This document shows positions 33,621 through 42,727 of a stretch of 64,000 bases of DNA, piece by piece; position 1 is the stretch's first letter; each line of letters begins with the position of its first letter. A model generated the notes under the pieces. It had not been told where the DNA came from. It saw only the letters and a program-made list of their open reading frames with translations, and searched no databases. Both the position numbers and the translations under genes were made by a program. This DNA is from Hoeflea_A sp965216535. GTDB lineage: Bacteria; Pseudomonadota; Alphaproteobacteria; Rhizobiales; Rhizobiaceae. Location: assembly GCA_965216535.1 (NCBI GenBank), contig OZ244175.1, forward strand, positions 3,534,001-3,598,000, written 5' to 3'.

Positions 33621-35525
33621 TTGAAAACCGGAAAGATTGGATTGTTCTGTAGCGCGGCGGCCGTGACGGGGATGCTGTCGACCGGCTTTGTACTGTCAAC
33701 CACAGGAGAAGTTCAGGCGCAGCAACGCACGTCGCTTTTCGAGCTGATCTTCAATCCGCGGGCGCGTGAGAAGCGCCGCCTGCGGCAGCAACATCAGGAG
33801 CAGGAACGGCTAAAGGCCAAACGTCGGGCCGCTGCGCCAAAGGTTCGTATCAGCGCCCCAAAGGTCTACACCTACAAGCCTGATACCATGAAAACGGTGG
33901 ACCTGACGCCGCTTTCAACCGTCGAAATAGCCTCGGCTGACCCATACGCGGGTCCGTTTATAACCAGCGCTTTCGACGAATCGCGTCGCTTTCTGGAAGG
34001 CCAGAAGATCACGACGACCAAAGAGGTCGGCGAAGCGTTGATCGCCTATTATAGCGAAAATCACGATTTCGTGTGGATCGATGGAACCGCACCGAATGAC
34101 AATGCCCGTGCGGCACTCGAGGTGATGGAACGCGCTGCCGAGGTCGGCCTTTCTCCCGCTGATTACCGTATCGAATTGCCAACGGACGGCTTCGATTTGA
34201 CCGCGATGGCAGATCGGCAACGCGAACTCATGCTGTTCGAAATGAACATGAGTGCAAAGGCGCTGACTTACGTGTTGGATGCCACGCGTGGCCGCATCGA
34301 TCCCAACAGGCTGTCGGGCTATCACGATTTTGAGCGCAAGAAAGTCGATCTGGCCTCGGCTCTTGGCAATCTTGCCGCTACCGCCGATGCAGGGGTCTAT
34401 CTCTCCGGCAGCAATCCGGGCAACGACAAATTCAAAGCACTGGTCACCGCTTTGGCTGAAATGCGTGGAGCCGATCAGGAAGAAAGAATTGTCATTGCCA
34501 AGGGCACGTTCCTGAAACCAGGCACAAGAAACCCGGAGCTTGCCAATGTCGTGGCAGCGATCCGCAAACGCGGATCGGACAAGCTGCTGGTTGACCACGG
34601 CCTCACGCTTTATGAATTCGAGATTGGCGGCAGCGATCGCTACTCACCTGAACTGGTCAAGCTCGTTAAGGACTTCCAGCGCGAAAACGGCCTGTCGGTC
34701 GACGGTATCGTTGGCAAGATGACCATCAGCAAGCTCGTGGACATGTCCAATGAGGATAAGGTCGAGAAGCTTGTCCTGGCCATGGAACGGCTGCGTTGGT
34801 TGCCGCGCAGTCTTGGTACCCGTCACGTTTTCATCAACCAGCCGGCCTACCGGGCGACCTATGTCGCCAATGGCAAGGACTCGTTGTCGATGCGTGCCAT
34901 TGTTGGCAAGCGCTCCAATCAGACGAGCTTCTTCCAGGACGAAATCGAAAGGGTGGAATTCAACCCTTACTGGGGTGTTCCGGGTTCGATCATCGTCAAT
35001 GAGATGTTGCCGAAACTGCGCCAGGATCCATCCTATCTCGACCGCCTCGGCTACGAAGTAACCGATCGTCGCGGCCGCCGCATTTCCTCACGCAGCGTCA
35101 ACTGGTGGAAGGTTGGGGTGAATGTTCCGGTTGACGTTCGCCAGCCTCCAGGTCGCAACAATGCGCTGGGCGAATTGAAGATCCTGTTCCCCAACAAGCA
35201 TGCGATCTATATGCATGACACGCCGACCAAAAAGCTATTCGAGAGGGATACCAGGGCCTTCAGCCACGGTTGCGTCAGGCTTCAGGATCCTCGTGGGATG
35301 GCGGCTGCGGTTCTTGGCAGCACGCGCGAACACGTCGATGCACAAGTTGAACAGGGAAGCAATCTGGCCGAGCATCTGCAGGAGCGGATTCCGGTCTATG
35401 TGTCCTACTTCACGGCCTGGCCGCAGGACAGTGGCGGCGTGGAGTACTACGCGGATATGTATGGACGCGACAAGCGGCTGGATGAAGCCATCGCACGCAC
35501 AAGCAAAGCACGCGGCAACGGCTGA
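33621..35525 (+). CDS. L,D-transpeptidase (YcbB/LdtD-like)
   Basis: A 634-residue periplasmic L,D-transpeptidase that makes 3-3 crosslinks in peptidoglycan or attaches proteins to it. A signal peptide or anchor (about 1-35) is followed by a basic segment (FNPRAREKRRLRQQHQEQER), a scaffold domain, a peptidoglycan-binding domain (LVKDFQRENGLSVDGIVGK) and the YkuD catalytic domain with HDTPTKKLFE and SHGCVRLQDP (Cys551). The start is most likely TTG 33621, because GGAGGG at 33608-33613 is ideally spaced; ATG 33579 would add 14 residues. It ends 5 bases before the convergent phosphatase stop. Confidence 0.92.
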   Translation: MKTGKIGLFCSAAAVTGMLSTGFVLSTTGEVQAQQRTSLFELIFNPRAREKRRLRQQHQEQERLKAKRRAAAPKVRISAPKVYTYKPDTMKTVDLTPLSTVEIASADPYAGPFITSAFDESRRFLEGQKITTTKEVGEALIAYYSENHDFVWIDGTAPNDNARAALEVMERAAEVGLSPADYRIELPTDGFDLTAMADRQRELMLFEMNMSAKALTYVLDATRGRIDPNRLSGYHDFERKKVDLASALGNLAATADAGVYLSGSNPGNDKFKALVTALAEMRGADQEERIVIAKGTFLKPGTRNPELANVVAAIRKRGSDKLLVDHGLTLYEFEIGGSDRYSPELVKLVKDFQRENGLSVDGIVGKMTISKLVDMSNEDKVEKLVLAMERLRWLPRSLGTRHVFINQPAYRATYVANGKDSLSMRAIVGKRSNQTSFFQDEIERVEFNPYWGVPGSIIVNEMLPKLRQDPSYLDRLGYEVTDRRGRRISSRSVNWWKVGVNVPVDVRQPPGRNNALGELKILFPNKHAIYMHDTPTKKLFERDTRAFSHGCVRLQDPRGMAAAVLGSTREHVDAQVEQGSNLAEHLQERIPVYVSYFTAWPQDSGGVEYYADMYGRDKRLDEAIARTSKARGNG

Positions 35526-35530
35526 CCGGG

Positions 35531-36223
35531 TCAGACGGCCTGCTGACCGGTTTCGGCGAGCAGGCCGTAAATCAGATCCGCGGTCAATTCGTCATAGTGA
35601 TGGATGATGTGGTTGGGAGAAAGCTCCTCAACTGCGGTATCCGAATAGCCGAATGAAACGGCAATAGATGGAATTTCGGCATTGCGTGCCGCGGCGATAT
35701 CGTTGACGGAGTCCCCGATCATGACAGCGGCAGTTCGATCGCCCTGCGCGCGGTCGATCGTGCCCTCTATGTGGCCGCGGTGCGGTTTGCGCACGGAAAA
35801 GCTGTCTCCACCGGTGATTGCTGCAAAATAGTCCGATAGATCGAGCAGCCCGAGCAGACGGGTTGCCAAAGCCTCCGTTTTGTTTGTGCAAACCGCCAAC
35901 TCCATTCCGGCCTCTTCAAGACGGCGCATAGCCTCGGGAAGACCGGGGTAGGGTGCAGACGATCCGGGCATCATCGCGCTGTAGTGGTCGAGGAAACGGT
36001 TGAAGAGCATGTCCATCTCTCCATTCGCCGGCTGGTGTTTTTGCAGGTCGAGGGCCCGCTCAATCATCGCACGGGCGCCTGAGCCGACAAGGTACGTCAT
36101 GTCTTCATAGGCAACAGGTTCAAGTCCAAGTGCATCGATTGTGTGATTGAGGCTGTCCATCAAATCGGGAGCGGTGTCCAGCAGCGTTCCGTCAAGATCG
36201 AATATGACCAGCGGTTTGGGCAT
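35531..36223 (-). CDS. gph: phosphoglycolate phosphatase (HAD family)
   Basis: A 230-residue HAD phosphatase of the Gph type. Motif I FDLDGTLLDTAPD, motif II VCTNKT, the Lys in VRKPHRGHI (usually K-P-x-P) and motif III MIGDSVNDIAAARNA are complete. It removes phosphoglycolate arising from repair of DNA 3'-ends or from oxygenation. Start ATG 36223. A 10-base perfect inverted repeat (35535-35544 and 35559-35568) inside its 3' end could double as terminator for the convergent transpeptidase gene. Confidence 0.88.
   Translation of the reverse strand: MPKPLVIFDLDGTLLDTAPDLMDSLNHTIDALGLEPVAYEDMTYLVGSGARAMIERALDLQKHQPANGEMDMLFNRFLDHYSAMMPGSSAPYPGLPEAMRRLEEAGMELAVCTNKTEALATRLLGLLDLSDYFAAITGGDSFSVRKPHRGHIEGTIDRAQGDRTAAVMIGDSVNDIAAARNAEIPSIAVSFGYSDTAVEELSPNHIIHHYDELTADLIYGLLAETGQQAV
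35535..35568. terminator. inverted repeat at the convergent transpeptidase/phosphatase ends
   Basis: ACGGCCTGCT (35535-35544) and AGCAGGCCGT (35559-35568) are perfectly complementary with a 14-base loop. It lies within the last codons of the phosphatase gene and just after the transpeptidase stop. No T-run follows, so a terminator role is a guess. Confidence 0.3.
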
Positions 36224-36439
36224 GGTTCCCCCGTCCAGCAAAGCGTTTATGTGTTCCGCCTAGGCCAGCAGGAAACGGATTGCAAGTGCGGAGGGTCGAG
36301 CAGGTGTCTGTCGATCGAGTTGCCGACCGGTGAACTGGGTTCTGATTGCCGCCGGCTTGCAGCGCTTGGATTTACGGCTTTGCTTGGCGCGCCGGCCATG
36401 GTAACAGCGCGGCAGTCAATTACTGGGAGCGGACGGCGG

Positions 36440-37132
36440 ATGGACGCCCGTCAACTGAAAATCGAGGCCGCGCGGGTCGCGCTCGACAGTGTCGAAACCG
36501 GCATGAAACTGGGCATCGGAACAGGAAGCACGGCGGAAGAGTTCGTCCGGCTGCTGGCTGAGAAGGTGGAGGCTGGTTTGACCGTTCGCGGAGTGCCGAC
36601 ATCGGAACGAACGGCTGGCCTGTGTGTTGAGCTCGGTGTCCCCATATTCTCGCTGGATGAACTGCCACATCTCGACTTGACGGTGGATGGTGCGGACGAA
36701 GTGGATCCGGAACTACGTCTGATTAAGGGCGGGGGAGGCGCCTTGCTGCGCGAGAAGATCGTGGCCGCAGCATCGGACCGGCTGATTGTCATCGCCGACG
36801 AATCCAAGGTAGTCGACGTCCTCGGCAATTACCCATTGCCGATAGAAGTGAACGTTTTCGGCTTGACGGCGACGCGTCTGGCAGTTGAAAAGGCCGCGGA
36901 GGCTCTCGATCTTGCCGGTTCAATAGATTTGCGCATGGATCGTGATGTGCCGTTCGAAACCGATGGCGGAAACCAGATTCTGGATGCATCATTTGGCCGT
37001 ATTCCCGATGCAGAAGCGCTGTCCGCCGCCTTGCAGCAAATTCCGGGGGTTGTCGAGCATGGATTGTTTCTCGACCTGGCATCCGCAGCCATCATAGCCG
37101 GTGAGACCGGCATCAGGACATTGAAGAACTAG
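36440..37132 (+). CDS. rpiA: ribose-5-phosphate isomerase A
   Basis: A 230-residue RpiA, interconverting ribose 5-phosphate and ribulose 5-phosphate in the pentose phosphate pathway. Signatures present are GIGTGSTAEEF, the catalytic VDGADEVDPEL, KGGGGALLREK and FETDGGN. Start ATG 36440; the frame is open further upstream but the family starts here. It precedes the DUF2059 gene by 16 bases, so both are probably in one transcript ended by the terminator at 37716. Confidence 0.95.
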   Translation: MDARQLKIEAARVALDSVETGMKLGIGTGSTAEEFVRLLAEKVEAGLTVRGVPTSERTAGLCVELGVPIFSLDELPHLDLTVDGADEVDPELRLIKGGGGALLREKIVAAASDRLIVIADESKVVDVLGNYPLPIEVNVFGLTATRLAVEKAAEALDLAGSIDLRMDRDVPFETDGGNQILDASFGRIPDAEALSAALQQIPGVVEHGLFLDLASAAIIAGETGIRTLKN

Positions 37133-37148
37133 AGGGAAATCAGAAGCG

Positions 37149-37691
37149 ATGAAACAGATAAGTGGGGCGATTGGATTGCGCATGACCACGCTGGCGTTCG
37201 CGGCGTTTGCAGCGATCAGCCTTTCCAGCACCGCCGGGGCGCAGGAACCGACTGCCGAACACCTGAAAAGCGCGCGGGAGGCGATCACCGCCATTGGTGC
37301 CACCGACCAATTCGATGCCATACTGCCGACAGCGGCGCAAAATCTGAAGACGACCCTCATACAGACTGCGCCCAACCTGCAGGACGTCATATCGGTCACC
37401 GTCGATGAGACGGCAATCGAGATGGCGGGTCGGCGAGCAGACCTGGAACGTGAGGCTGCCACCATCTACGCCCGCAATTTTTCCATTGAGGAACTCGATG
37501 CCATCCGCTCTTTTTATGAAAGCGCGGCGGGTCAAAAATTGCTCGAGGGTGGCCCAATTGCGACCCGTGAGCTGCTTCAGGCGGCGGAAGTCTGGTCGAA
37601 TGGTATCGCTCGCGACCTGGCAACAGCCACTGAAAAGGCCCTGACGGCCCGATTGGGTGAGAATCCAACTGGTGACGGCCAATCTCAATAG
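37149..37691 (+). CDS. secreted DUF2059 domain protein
   Basis: A 180-residue exported protein with a signal peptide (about 1-32, ending TAGAQ) and a C-terminal DUF2059 domain (roughly 95-150), recognised by YARNFSIEELDAIRSFYESAAGQKLLEG. The family is common in Gram-negative bacteria, function unknown. It follows rpiA closely, an arrangement I recall from other Rhizobiales genomes. GGGAA lies ahead of ATG 37149. Confidence 0.86.
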   Translation: MKQISGAIGLRMTTLAFAAFAAISLSSTAGAQEPTAEHLKSAREAITAIGATDQFDAILPTAAQNLKTTLIQTAPNLQDVISVTVDETAIEMAGRRADLEREAATIYARNFSIEELDAIRSFYESAAGQKLLEGGPIATRELLQAAEVWSNGIARDLATATEKALTARLGENPTGDGQSQ

Positions 37692-37715
37692 CATCCGGTC
37701 ACAGCGAGTTGAGAG

Positions 37716-37743
37716 AGCCCGGTCAGAGCCGGGCTTTTCTTTT
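37716..37743 (+). terminator. intrinsic terminator after the rpiA unit
   Basis: AGCCCGG (37716-37722) and CCGGGCT (37729-37735) form a 7-base-pair stem with a 6-base loop, followed by TTTTCTTTT. It is a textbook Rho-independent terminator 25 bases after the DUF2059 stop. Confidence 0.88.
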
Positions 37744-37832
37744 CATGCAAGCCGTTTATCTAGGGTGTCGCTCGCTTGCGCAATCCAGTGCAACGGGCTG
37801 AACATCAGAATTCAGCAAGGAGAGGCGCCTCG

Positions 37833-39227
37833 ATGGCCGACTATGACTACGACTTTTTCGTGATCGGTGGTGGATCCGGTGGGGTTCGGGCCGCGCGCCT
37901 GGTGGCCGGCATGGGAAAGAAGGTCGGCATTGCTGAAGAGTATCGCTATGGCGGGACCTGTGTCATCCGAGGATGTGTGCCGAAGAAACTCTTTGTCTAT
38001 GCTTCGCACATCTCGGAAGAAATTGACGACGCGGCGGGTTACGGCTGGACCATCGGAGAGAGCACATTCGATTGGCCGACACTGATCCGCAACAAGGATC
38101 GGGAGATCGATCGCCTCGAGGGCCTCTACAAAATGGGGCTTGGCAATGCGGGAGCGGAGATATTCGAGACCCGTGCCGAACTGGTCGACAGCCATAGCAT
38201 CCGGCTCTTGTCGACCAACCAGATCGTCACGGCGGACAAGATTCTGGTAGCGGTCGGAGGCCATCCGAACCGCGTGGAAGGGCTCGTCGGCCACGAATTG
38301 GCGATCAGCTCCAACGAGGCGTTTCATTTGGAAGAACTGCCGAAAGCCGTGTTGATAGCTGGCGGGGGCTACATCGCCGTGGAGTTCGCCAACATCTTCC
38401 ACGGCCTCGGTGTTGAAACGACACTGATCTACCGCGGTGTCGAAATTCTGAAGAACTTCGACATGGACATCAGGCGAAGCCTGCACCGGATGATGGAAGA
38501 AAAGGGAATTCGCATCCTCTGTGGCGAAGTGATCCGCGAAATCGTGCGTTCTGCCGACAATCGGCTGGATGTCACCACATCGGATGGCAAGAACCTCAAG
38601 GTCGATCAGGCGATGCTGGCGATCGGCCGGGTCCCCAATACCGACGGTCTTGGTCTGGATCGCGCTGGCGTCGAACTCGATGGCCAGGGAGCCGTTGTCG
38701 TCGATGGTCTCATGCGCACCAATGTGGACAACATCTTTGCGGTTGGCGATGTGACCAACCGCGTGCAACTGACACCGGTGGCCATCAATGAAGCCATGTG
38801 CGTGGTGGAGACGGCCTTCCGCGACAATCCCACAAGCCCTGATCATGATATGATCGCGACGGCGGTCTTTTCACAGCCTGAAATCGGGACGGTTGGGTTA
38901 TCGGAAGACGAAGCAGCGCAACAATATGAAGATCTCGAAGTTTATCGCGCCGAATTCCGTCCGATGAAGCACACATTGTCTGGTCGCCAAGAGAAATCGA
39001 TCATGAAACTGATCGTCAACGCTGCCGACCGGCGCGTGATAGGCGCTCATATCCTCGGACCTGACGCCGGAGAACTTGCCCAGGTGCTTGCAATTCCGCT
39101 CAAGGCTGGATGCAGCAAGGACGATTTCGACCGAACCATGGCCGTCCATCCGACCGCCGCCGAGGAGCTGGTCACCATGTACCAGCCGACCTACCGGGTG
39201 AAGAATGGCGAACGGGTTGAAGGCTAA
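37833..39227 (+). CDS. gor: glutathione-disulfide reductase
   Basis: A 464-residue flavoprotein that reduces oxidised glutathione. FAD motif VIGGGSGGVRAAR, redox-active pair GGTCVIRGCVPKK (Cys43, Cys48), second nucleotide motif IAGGGYIAVEFANIF, FAD motif NIFAVGDVTN, and the C-terminal AVHPTAAEE with the catalytic His-Glu are complete. The NADPH-site arginines expected after the second Rossmann fold are replaced partly (LIYRGVEILKNFD), consistent with the plant/alphaproteobacterial type. Start ATG 37833 with AAGGAGAGG upstream. Confidence 0.95.
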   Translation: MADYDYDFFVIGGGSGGVRAARLVAGMGKKVGIAEEYRYGGTCVIRGCVPKKLFVYASHISEEIDDAAGYGWTIGESTFDWPTLIRNKDREIDRLEGLYKMGLGNAGAEIFETRAELVDSHSIRLLSTNQIVTADKILVAVGGHPNRVEGLVGHELAISSNEAFHLEELPKAVLIAGGGYIAVEFANIFHGLGVETTLIYRGVEILKNFDMDIRRSLHRMMEEKGIRILCGEVIREIVRSADNRLDVTTSDGKNLKVDQAMLAIGRVPNTDGLGLDRAGVELDGQGAVVVDGLMRTNVDNIFAVGDVTNRVQLTPVAINEAMCVVETAFRDNPTSPDHDMIATAVFSQPEIGTVGLSEDEAAQQYEDLEVYRAEFRPMKHTLSGRQEKSIMKLIVNAADRRVIGAHILGPDAGELAQVLAIPLKAGCSKDDFDRTMAVHPTAAEELVTMYQPTYRVKNGERVEG

Positions 39228-39549
39228 AGTCAGGACCCGCTATCTTCAATATTGTTGATGGTACTCAGCCGACCCGTGCCGGTCGATTGAGTCAGAACTC
39301 AAATCCGGTATGTTGGTATTACGTTTGGCGCCAAGCCAGGCGATGGAGATTTTATGTTCACGATTGCGGGTAACCGCTGACCCCAATTTCTGGGGTGCCG
39401 ATCTTGAAACAGGCTGGCGGGTCGCCGTTTCAGCTGTGTTTCGCTATGGCCTGAACAACCTCATCGAAAACCGAATGTGAGGCGCAGGCTGCAAGCCGGT
39501 TTCTGCTGGCCATACGCGTCAGAACCGGCAGATTGAAAGACAAGAACTC
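39228..39549. other. 322-base intergenic stretch with a hairpin and a weak small reading frame
   Basis: Between gor and the acetyltransferase gene. A hairpin at 39263-39292 (ACTCA/TGAGT and CGACC/GGTCG with a 2x2 internal loop) may end gor transcription, though no T-run follows. A 56-codon frame occupies 39310-39480 and is listed separately. Nothing else was recognised. Confidence 0.45.
39310..39480 (+). CDS. possible small protein of unknown function
   Basis: A 56-residue frame starting ATG 39310, with an internal ATG at 39343 preceded by AGG. The C-terminal half has ordinary-looking composition (NFWGADLETGWRVAVSAVF and a few more residues), which is why it is mentioned, but there is no good ribosome binding site for the first start and no recognised family. 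It may also be the tail of a decayed gene. Low confidence. Confidence 0.2.
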   Translation: MLVLRLAPSQAMEILCSRLRVTADPNFWGADLETGWRVAVSAVFRYGLNNLIENRM

Positions 39550-40008
39550 ATGAACATAAGACCAACAATCTCCGCGGACATTGCGTCTCTCAAACGAGTG
39601 CTGGATGAGACCGGGCTTTTCCCGAGCCACATGCTTCCCGACATGTTGAGCGGGTTCATTTCGGGTGATGAAAGCGAAAGCGTTTGGTTGACGGCTGAGG
39701 AGAATGGAAATGCCATCGGCTTTTGTTTTGCTTCACCTGAAGCGCTCACAGACGGTACATGGAATATGCTCGCAATTGCCGTGCTTCCCGAAAAACAACG
39801 AGCCGGCACAGGTGGCGCCATCGTTTCTGCCCTGGAAAATCACCTGGCAGCGCGAGGAAACCGGCTGTTGATTGTAGACACTTCGGGAAAGAGTGACTTT
39901 GCGCAAACCCGGGAGTTTTACCGCAAGAACAATTATTACGAAGAAGCCCGAATTCGGGATTTCTGGGCAGCGGGTGACGACAAGATCGTATTCCGGAAGG
40001 CTCTCTAA
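39550..40008 (+). CDS. GNAT family N-acetyltransferase
   Basis: A 152-residue single-domain acetyltransferase. The central strand WNMLAIAVLPEKQRAGTGGAIV gives the pyrophosphate-binding loop (QRAGTGGA in place of Q/RxxGxG/A), followed by FYRKNNYYEEARIRDFW, the usual C-terminal strand-helix. It belongs to the RimI-like group; acceptor unknown. The ribosome binding site is weak (AAGAACTC before ATG 39550). Confidence 0.85.
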   Translation: MNIRPTISADIASLKRVLDETGLFPSHMLPDMLSGFISGDESESVWLTAEENGNAIGFCFASPEALTDGTWNMLAIAVLPEKQRAGTGGAIVSALENHLAARGNRLLIVDTSGKSDFAQTREFYRKNNYYEEARIRDFWAAGDDKIVFRKAL

Positions 40009-40085
40009 TTGAACGATGCGGCGCGGTTCCTCAACTGCGCCGCATGTCGCCTTGTCCGAAAGACTGTGTTGCCATCGCGAAGACC

Positions 40086-41009
40086 CTAGGTTTCGCCCCT
40101 GCGTAGCCAGTCGATGACCTCAGGCCAAAGCGTTTCGCGGAAACGCGAGCGGAAGAAACCCAGATGGCCAATCGGTTGGCCGCCGGCGTCTTCCGGAGAC
40201 AGCCAGCGTTCCGTGATGTCGGCATTGACGTAGTGTTTCATCAATCCGTGCACCGCCCGCGGGGTACCCCAGGGGTCGTCCGTCATTCCGACAGTGAGGA
40301 TCGGCAGTCGCACCGTGGCATAGCCCTCCCGGGCTCCAACCTGCGGATCGTCGAAGAAATATTCCGGGTGATTGCACCACCGGGTCCAATCGCGGAATAC
40401 CGTGGCCGGTATGCTCTCACCCAATCCCATCCATGGCGCTGTTTTTCCAAGGATCGCCGTCGTCGGAATTCCCAGAACGTTCATCATGAAATAGTTGCGC
40501 CAGGGGGTGTCTGTGCCGCGGTAGTAGCCGGACAGGCTGGCAACCATGCAATACCGTTCAAAGCGCATCGGATTGGTGCATATGCCCAAGGCCTGGCCAC
40601 CAAAGGACTGACCCACACCGACCATCGGGTGTCCGGGGGACTGTTGGTCGAGATGGGCCATCGCCGCGGACATGTCCTTGTGCGCCCAATCACGCATGTT
40701 GACACGACCGTTCCATCCACTGGGTGCGGGCGATTCCGGCATTCCGCGATAGTCGTAGGTGAGCACGGCTCGGAACCCGGACTGCACCAATTCCCGTGAG
40801 AAAGCGTGGTAGAAACCGCGAGGCGCGCCGGTGGCCGAGGAGATGAGAACCAGGGGTCCGGAACCTGCGGGTGTTCCCGTAAACAGCGTCCCAGCGAGCT
40901 GGAAACCATCTTCGGCGAGAATGGAGACCGTTTGTTCAAAAACCTCACTGGTCGACGGGAGAGGTTGTTCTTCATCAAATGAATCAGATAGTTGCGAAGA
41001 CATGCTCAT
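40086..41009 (-). CDS. alpha/beta hydrolase (serine aminopeptidase-like)
   Basis: A 307-residue predicted alpha/beta hydrolase of the COG4757 type. The nucleophile elbow reads GVGQSFGGQALG, the acid is in VGMTDDPWGTPRA and the histidine is in IGHLGFFRSRF near the C-terminus. No signal peptide. Two close starts (41009 and 41003) are possible, neither with a strong ribosome binding site. It is flanked by the GNAT gene (convergent) and the gamma-glutamylcyclotransferase-like gene (divergent); the substrate is unknown. Confidence 0.85.
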   Translation of the reverse strand: MSMSSQLSDSFDEEQPLPSTSEVFEQTVSILAEDGFQLAGTLFTGTPAGSGPLVLISSATGAPRGFYHAFSRELVQSGFRAVLTYDYRGMPESPAPSGWNGRVNMRDWAHKDMSAAMAHLDQQSPGHPMVGVGQSFGGQALGICTNPMRFERYCMVASLSGYYRGTDTPWRNYFMMNVLGIPTTAILGKTAPWMGLGESIPATVFRDWTRWCNHPEYFFDDPQVGAREGYATVRLPILTVGMTDDPWGTPRAVHGLMKHYVNADITERWLSPEDAGGQPIGHLGFFRSRFRETLWPEVIDWLRRGET

Positions 41010-41158
41010 GAATCGAATCCGATTTCGGCGGTAGTCTGTCTCTTATGAATCCGAACGTTACCATTGACGTTTACGTCAAAGTCAATACAGCATCCGTTTT
41101 TTGTTGAAGAATTCCGCCTGGCCCTGTAGCTGGACTGCAGCAAAGGATTCCATCCACC

Positions 41159-41794
41159 ATGACAGATATCTTCGATCGCCTCAGACGCGCGATGGATGAG
41201 GGGCCGATCATCGCCTATTTCGGCTACGGGTCTCTGGTCAATCGCACGACGCTGCGGACGGACTACATTGCCGCTCAACCGGTGCGTTTGAATGGATGGC
41301 GCCGCTGCTGGCGGCCGCGCGCCAATGGCGACCCCGTCGATCCTCGGCGAAATTCATCGATGCTCAGTGCCAGGAAACGCGACGGGAATGCCATCGACGG
41401 TCTTCTGGTTTATGATCGGTTGGACCATCTGCCACAGATCGATGAGCGTGAAGCGACCTACGACCGGGTGGAGGTGAGCCTCGACAGGCTGGAGATGGAG
41501 GGCAGCGTGCCCGACGGTTGTCCGATCTACATCTACGAAGCACACACCAACTGCGCGCCCCATGATCCCGGCGCACCCATCCTCCAGTCCTACCTGGATG
41601 CGGTCATGCAGGGTTTTCTGCATGAATTCGGCGAAGAGGGGGTTCACGGGTTCCTGCACAGCACCGACGGTTTTGATCGTCCCGTTCGGGCTGATCGGCA
41701 CGAACCGGTCTATTCGCGAGCCGTCGAGCTGCCCCACCACCAGCGCTCAATGTTCGATTCCCTTCTGGAAGAGAGGGGCGTGACCTTTCTCTAA
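41159..41794 (+). CDS. gamma-glutamylcyclotransferase-like protein
   Basis: A 211-residue protein with the gamma-glutamylcyclotransferase/AIG2 fold. The substrate-binding segment is IIAYFGYGSLVNRTTL near the N-terminus, and LDGRE-like QIDEREATYDRVEV contains the presumed catalytic Glu. It may open or cyclise gamma-glutamyl peptides. It is 12 bases upstream of a membrane protein gene, so the two are probably one transcript. Confidence 0.82.
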   Translation: MTDIFDRLRRAMDEGPIIAYFGYGSLVNRTTLRTDYIAAQPVRLNGWRRCWRPRANGDPVDPRRNSSMLSARKRDGNAIDGLLVYDRLDHLPQIDEREATYDRVEVSLDRLEMEGSVPDGCPIYIYEAHTNCAPHDPGAPILQSYLDAVMQGFLHEFGEEGVHGFLHSTDGFDRPVRADRHEPVYSRAVELPHHQRSMFDSLLEERGVTFL

Positions 41795-41806
41795 AGGAGA
41801 TTTGCA

Positions 41807-42607
41807 TTGTCTTCGCTGCTGCTGGCGAAAGTTCTCTCGACCGTTTTTGCCGTGCTTGGCCTGTCCGCAATCGCGGAGCGCGGCGGCCCGACTCTTGCCG
41901 GCATACTGGCAGGTGTGCCGCTGGGATTGGCAATCATCTTTTTCTTCATCGGCATCCAGCAGGGCCCTGAATTTGTTGCCGAGGCCGCTCCCTACGCCTT
42001 GGGTGGGCTGGCCGCAACGCTGTGTCTGAATCTCGCCTATTGGCGGTTCTCGAGCCTGGTTCTCAATTATCGTTTTATGACCGCGGTGATCGCAGCAATA
42101 TCAGGATTTCTCATTGCCGCGTGGGCAATCGCGAAGCTCGACCTGAACGCCTTGAGCGGCGTGGCGCTTGTCGCTGTCTGCGCAGTGATTTCAATCTTTG
42201 CCATGCGCGGCGTTCGTGCAACCGAAATCGCGGCGCGCATTCCCACCACCTGGATCGTCGTCGCCATGCGGGCGGGTCTGGCTGTTGCCGTGGTTCTGGC
42301 GGTCACAGAGGCCGCTGCCGTGATTGGCCCGCAATGGTCAGGGCTATTGGCCGGTTTTCCGGTGACGCTTTTCCCGGTGCTGATGATCGTTCATCTGAAT
42401 TACTCCGCCGAGGACACCTATTCGATCCTCAAGAGTTTTCCCTTTGGAATTCCCAGTCTCGTGATCTTTGCGGTCTGTGCGCAGTATTCGTTTCCGGCGT
42501 TTGGTGTGGTTCCCGGGTTCCTGGTTTCGATGGCGGCCGCATTGCTCTGGCAAGTTGGCCTGTTTGCCTTCAATCGGCTGCGCTCCACCCGCCTTCGCGT
42601 CGGTTGA
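41807..42607 (+). CDS. polytopic inner-membrane protein of unknown function
   Basis: A 266-residue protein with about eight to nine hydrophobic helices and few charged loops. Two halves show similar openings (GGPTLAGILAGVPLGLAIIF and QWSGLLAGFPVTLFPVLMIV), suggesting an internal duplication like that of small transporters. Start is TTG 41807 with AGGAG seven bases upstream. I do not recognise the family. It follows the cyclotransferase-like gene closely. Confidence 0.75.
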   Translation: MSSLLLAKVLSTVFAVLGLSAIAERGGPTLAGILAGVPLGLAIIFFFIGIQQGPEFVAEAAPYALGGLAATLCLNLAYWRFSSLVLNYRFMTAVIAAISGFLIAAWAIAKLDLNALSGVALVAVCAVISIFAMRGVRATEIAARIPTTWIVVAMRAGLAVAVVLAVTEAAAVIGPQWSGLLAGFPVTLFPVLMIVHLNYSAEDTYSILKSFPFGIPSLVIFAVCAQYSFPAFGVVPGFLVSMAAALLWQVGLFAFNRLRSTRLRVG

Positions 42608-42635
42608 TTTTCTTGGCCATCCGGGTGCGATAAAC

Positions 42636-42652
42636 TGCCAGCAACGCTGGCA
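42636..42652. promoter_or_regulatory. palindrome upstream of the class II DAHP synthase gene
   Basis: TGCCAGC and GCTGGCA flank a 3-base spacer (AAC). It sits 28 bases after the membrane-protein stop and 76 bases before the DAHP synthase start. Without a T-run it may be an operator or a weak transcript end. Confidence 0.25.
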
Positions 42653-42727
42653 TTCCAAAACGATTGCCGTTATAAGCCCGCCCTTGGGATGGAGCGCATC
42701 GTAACCCCGTGAATTCAGGTGAGTATT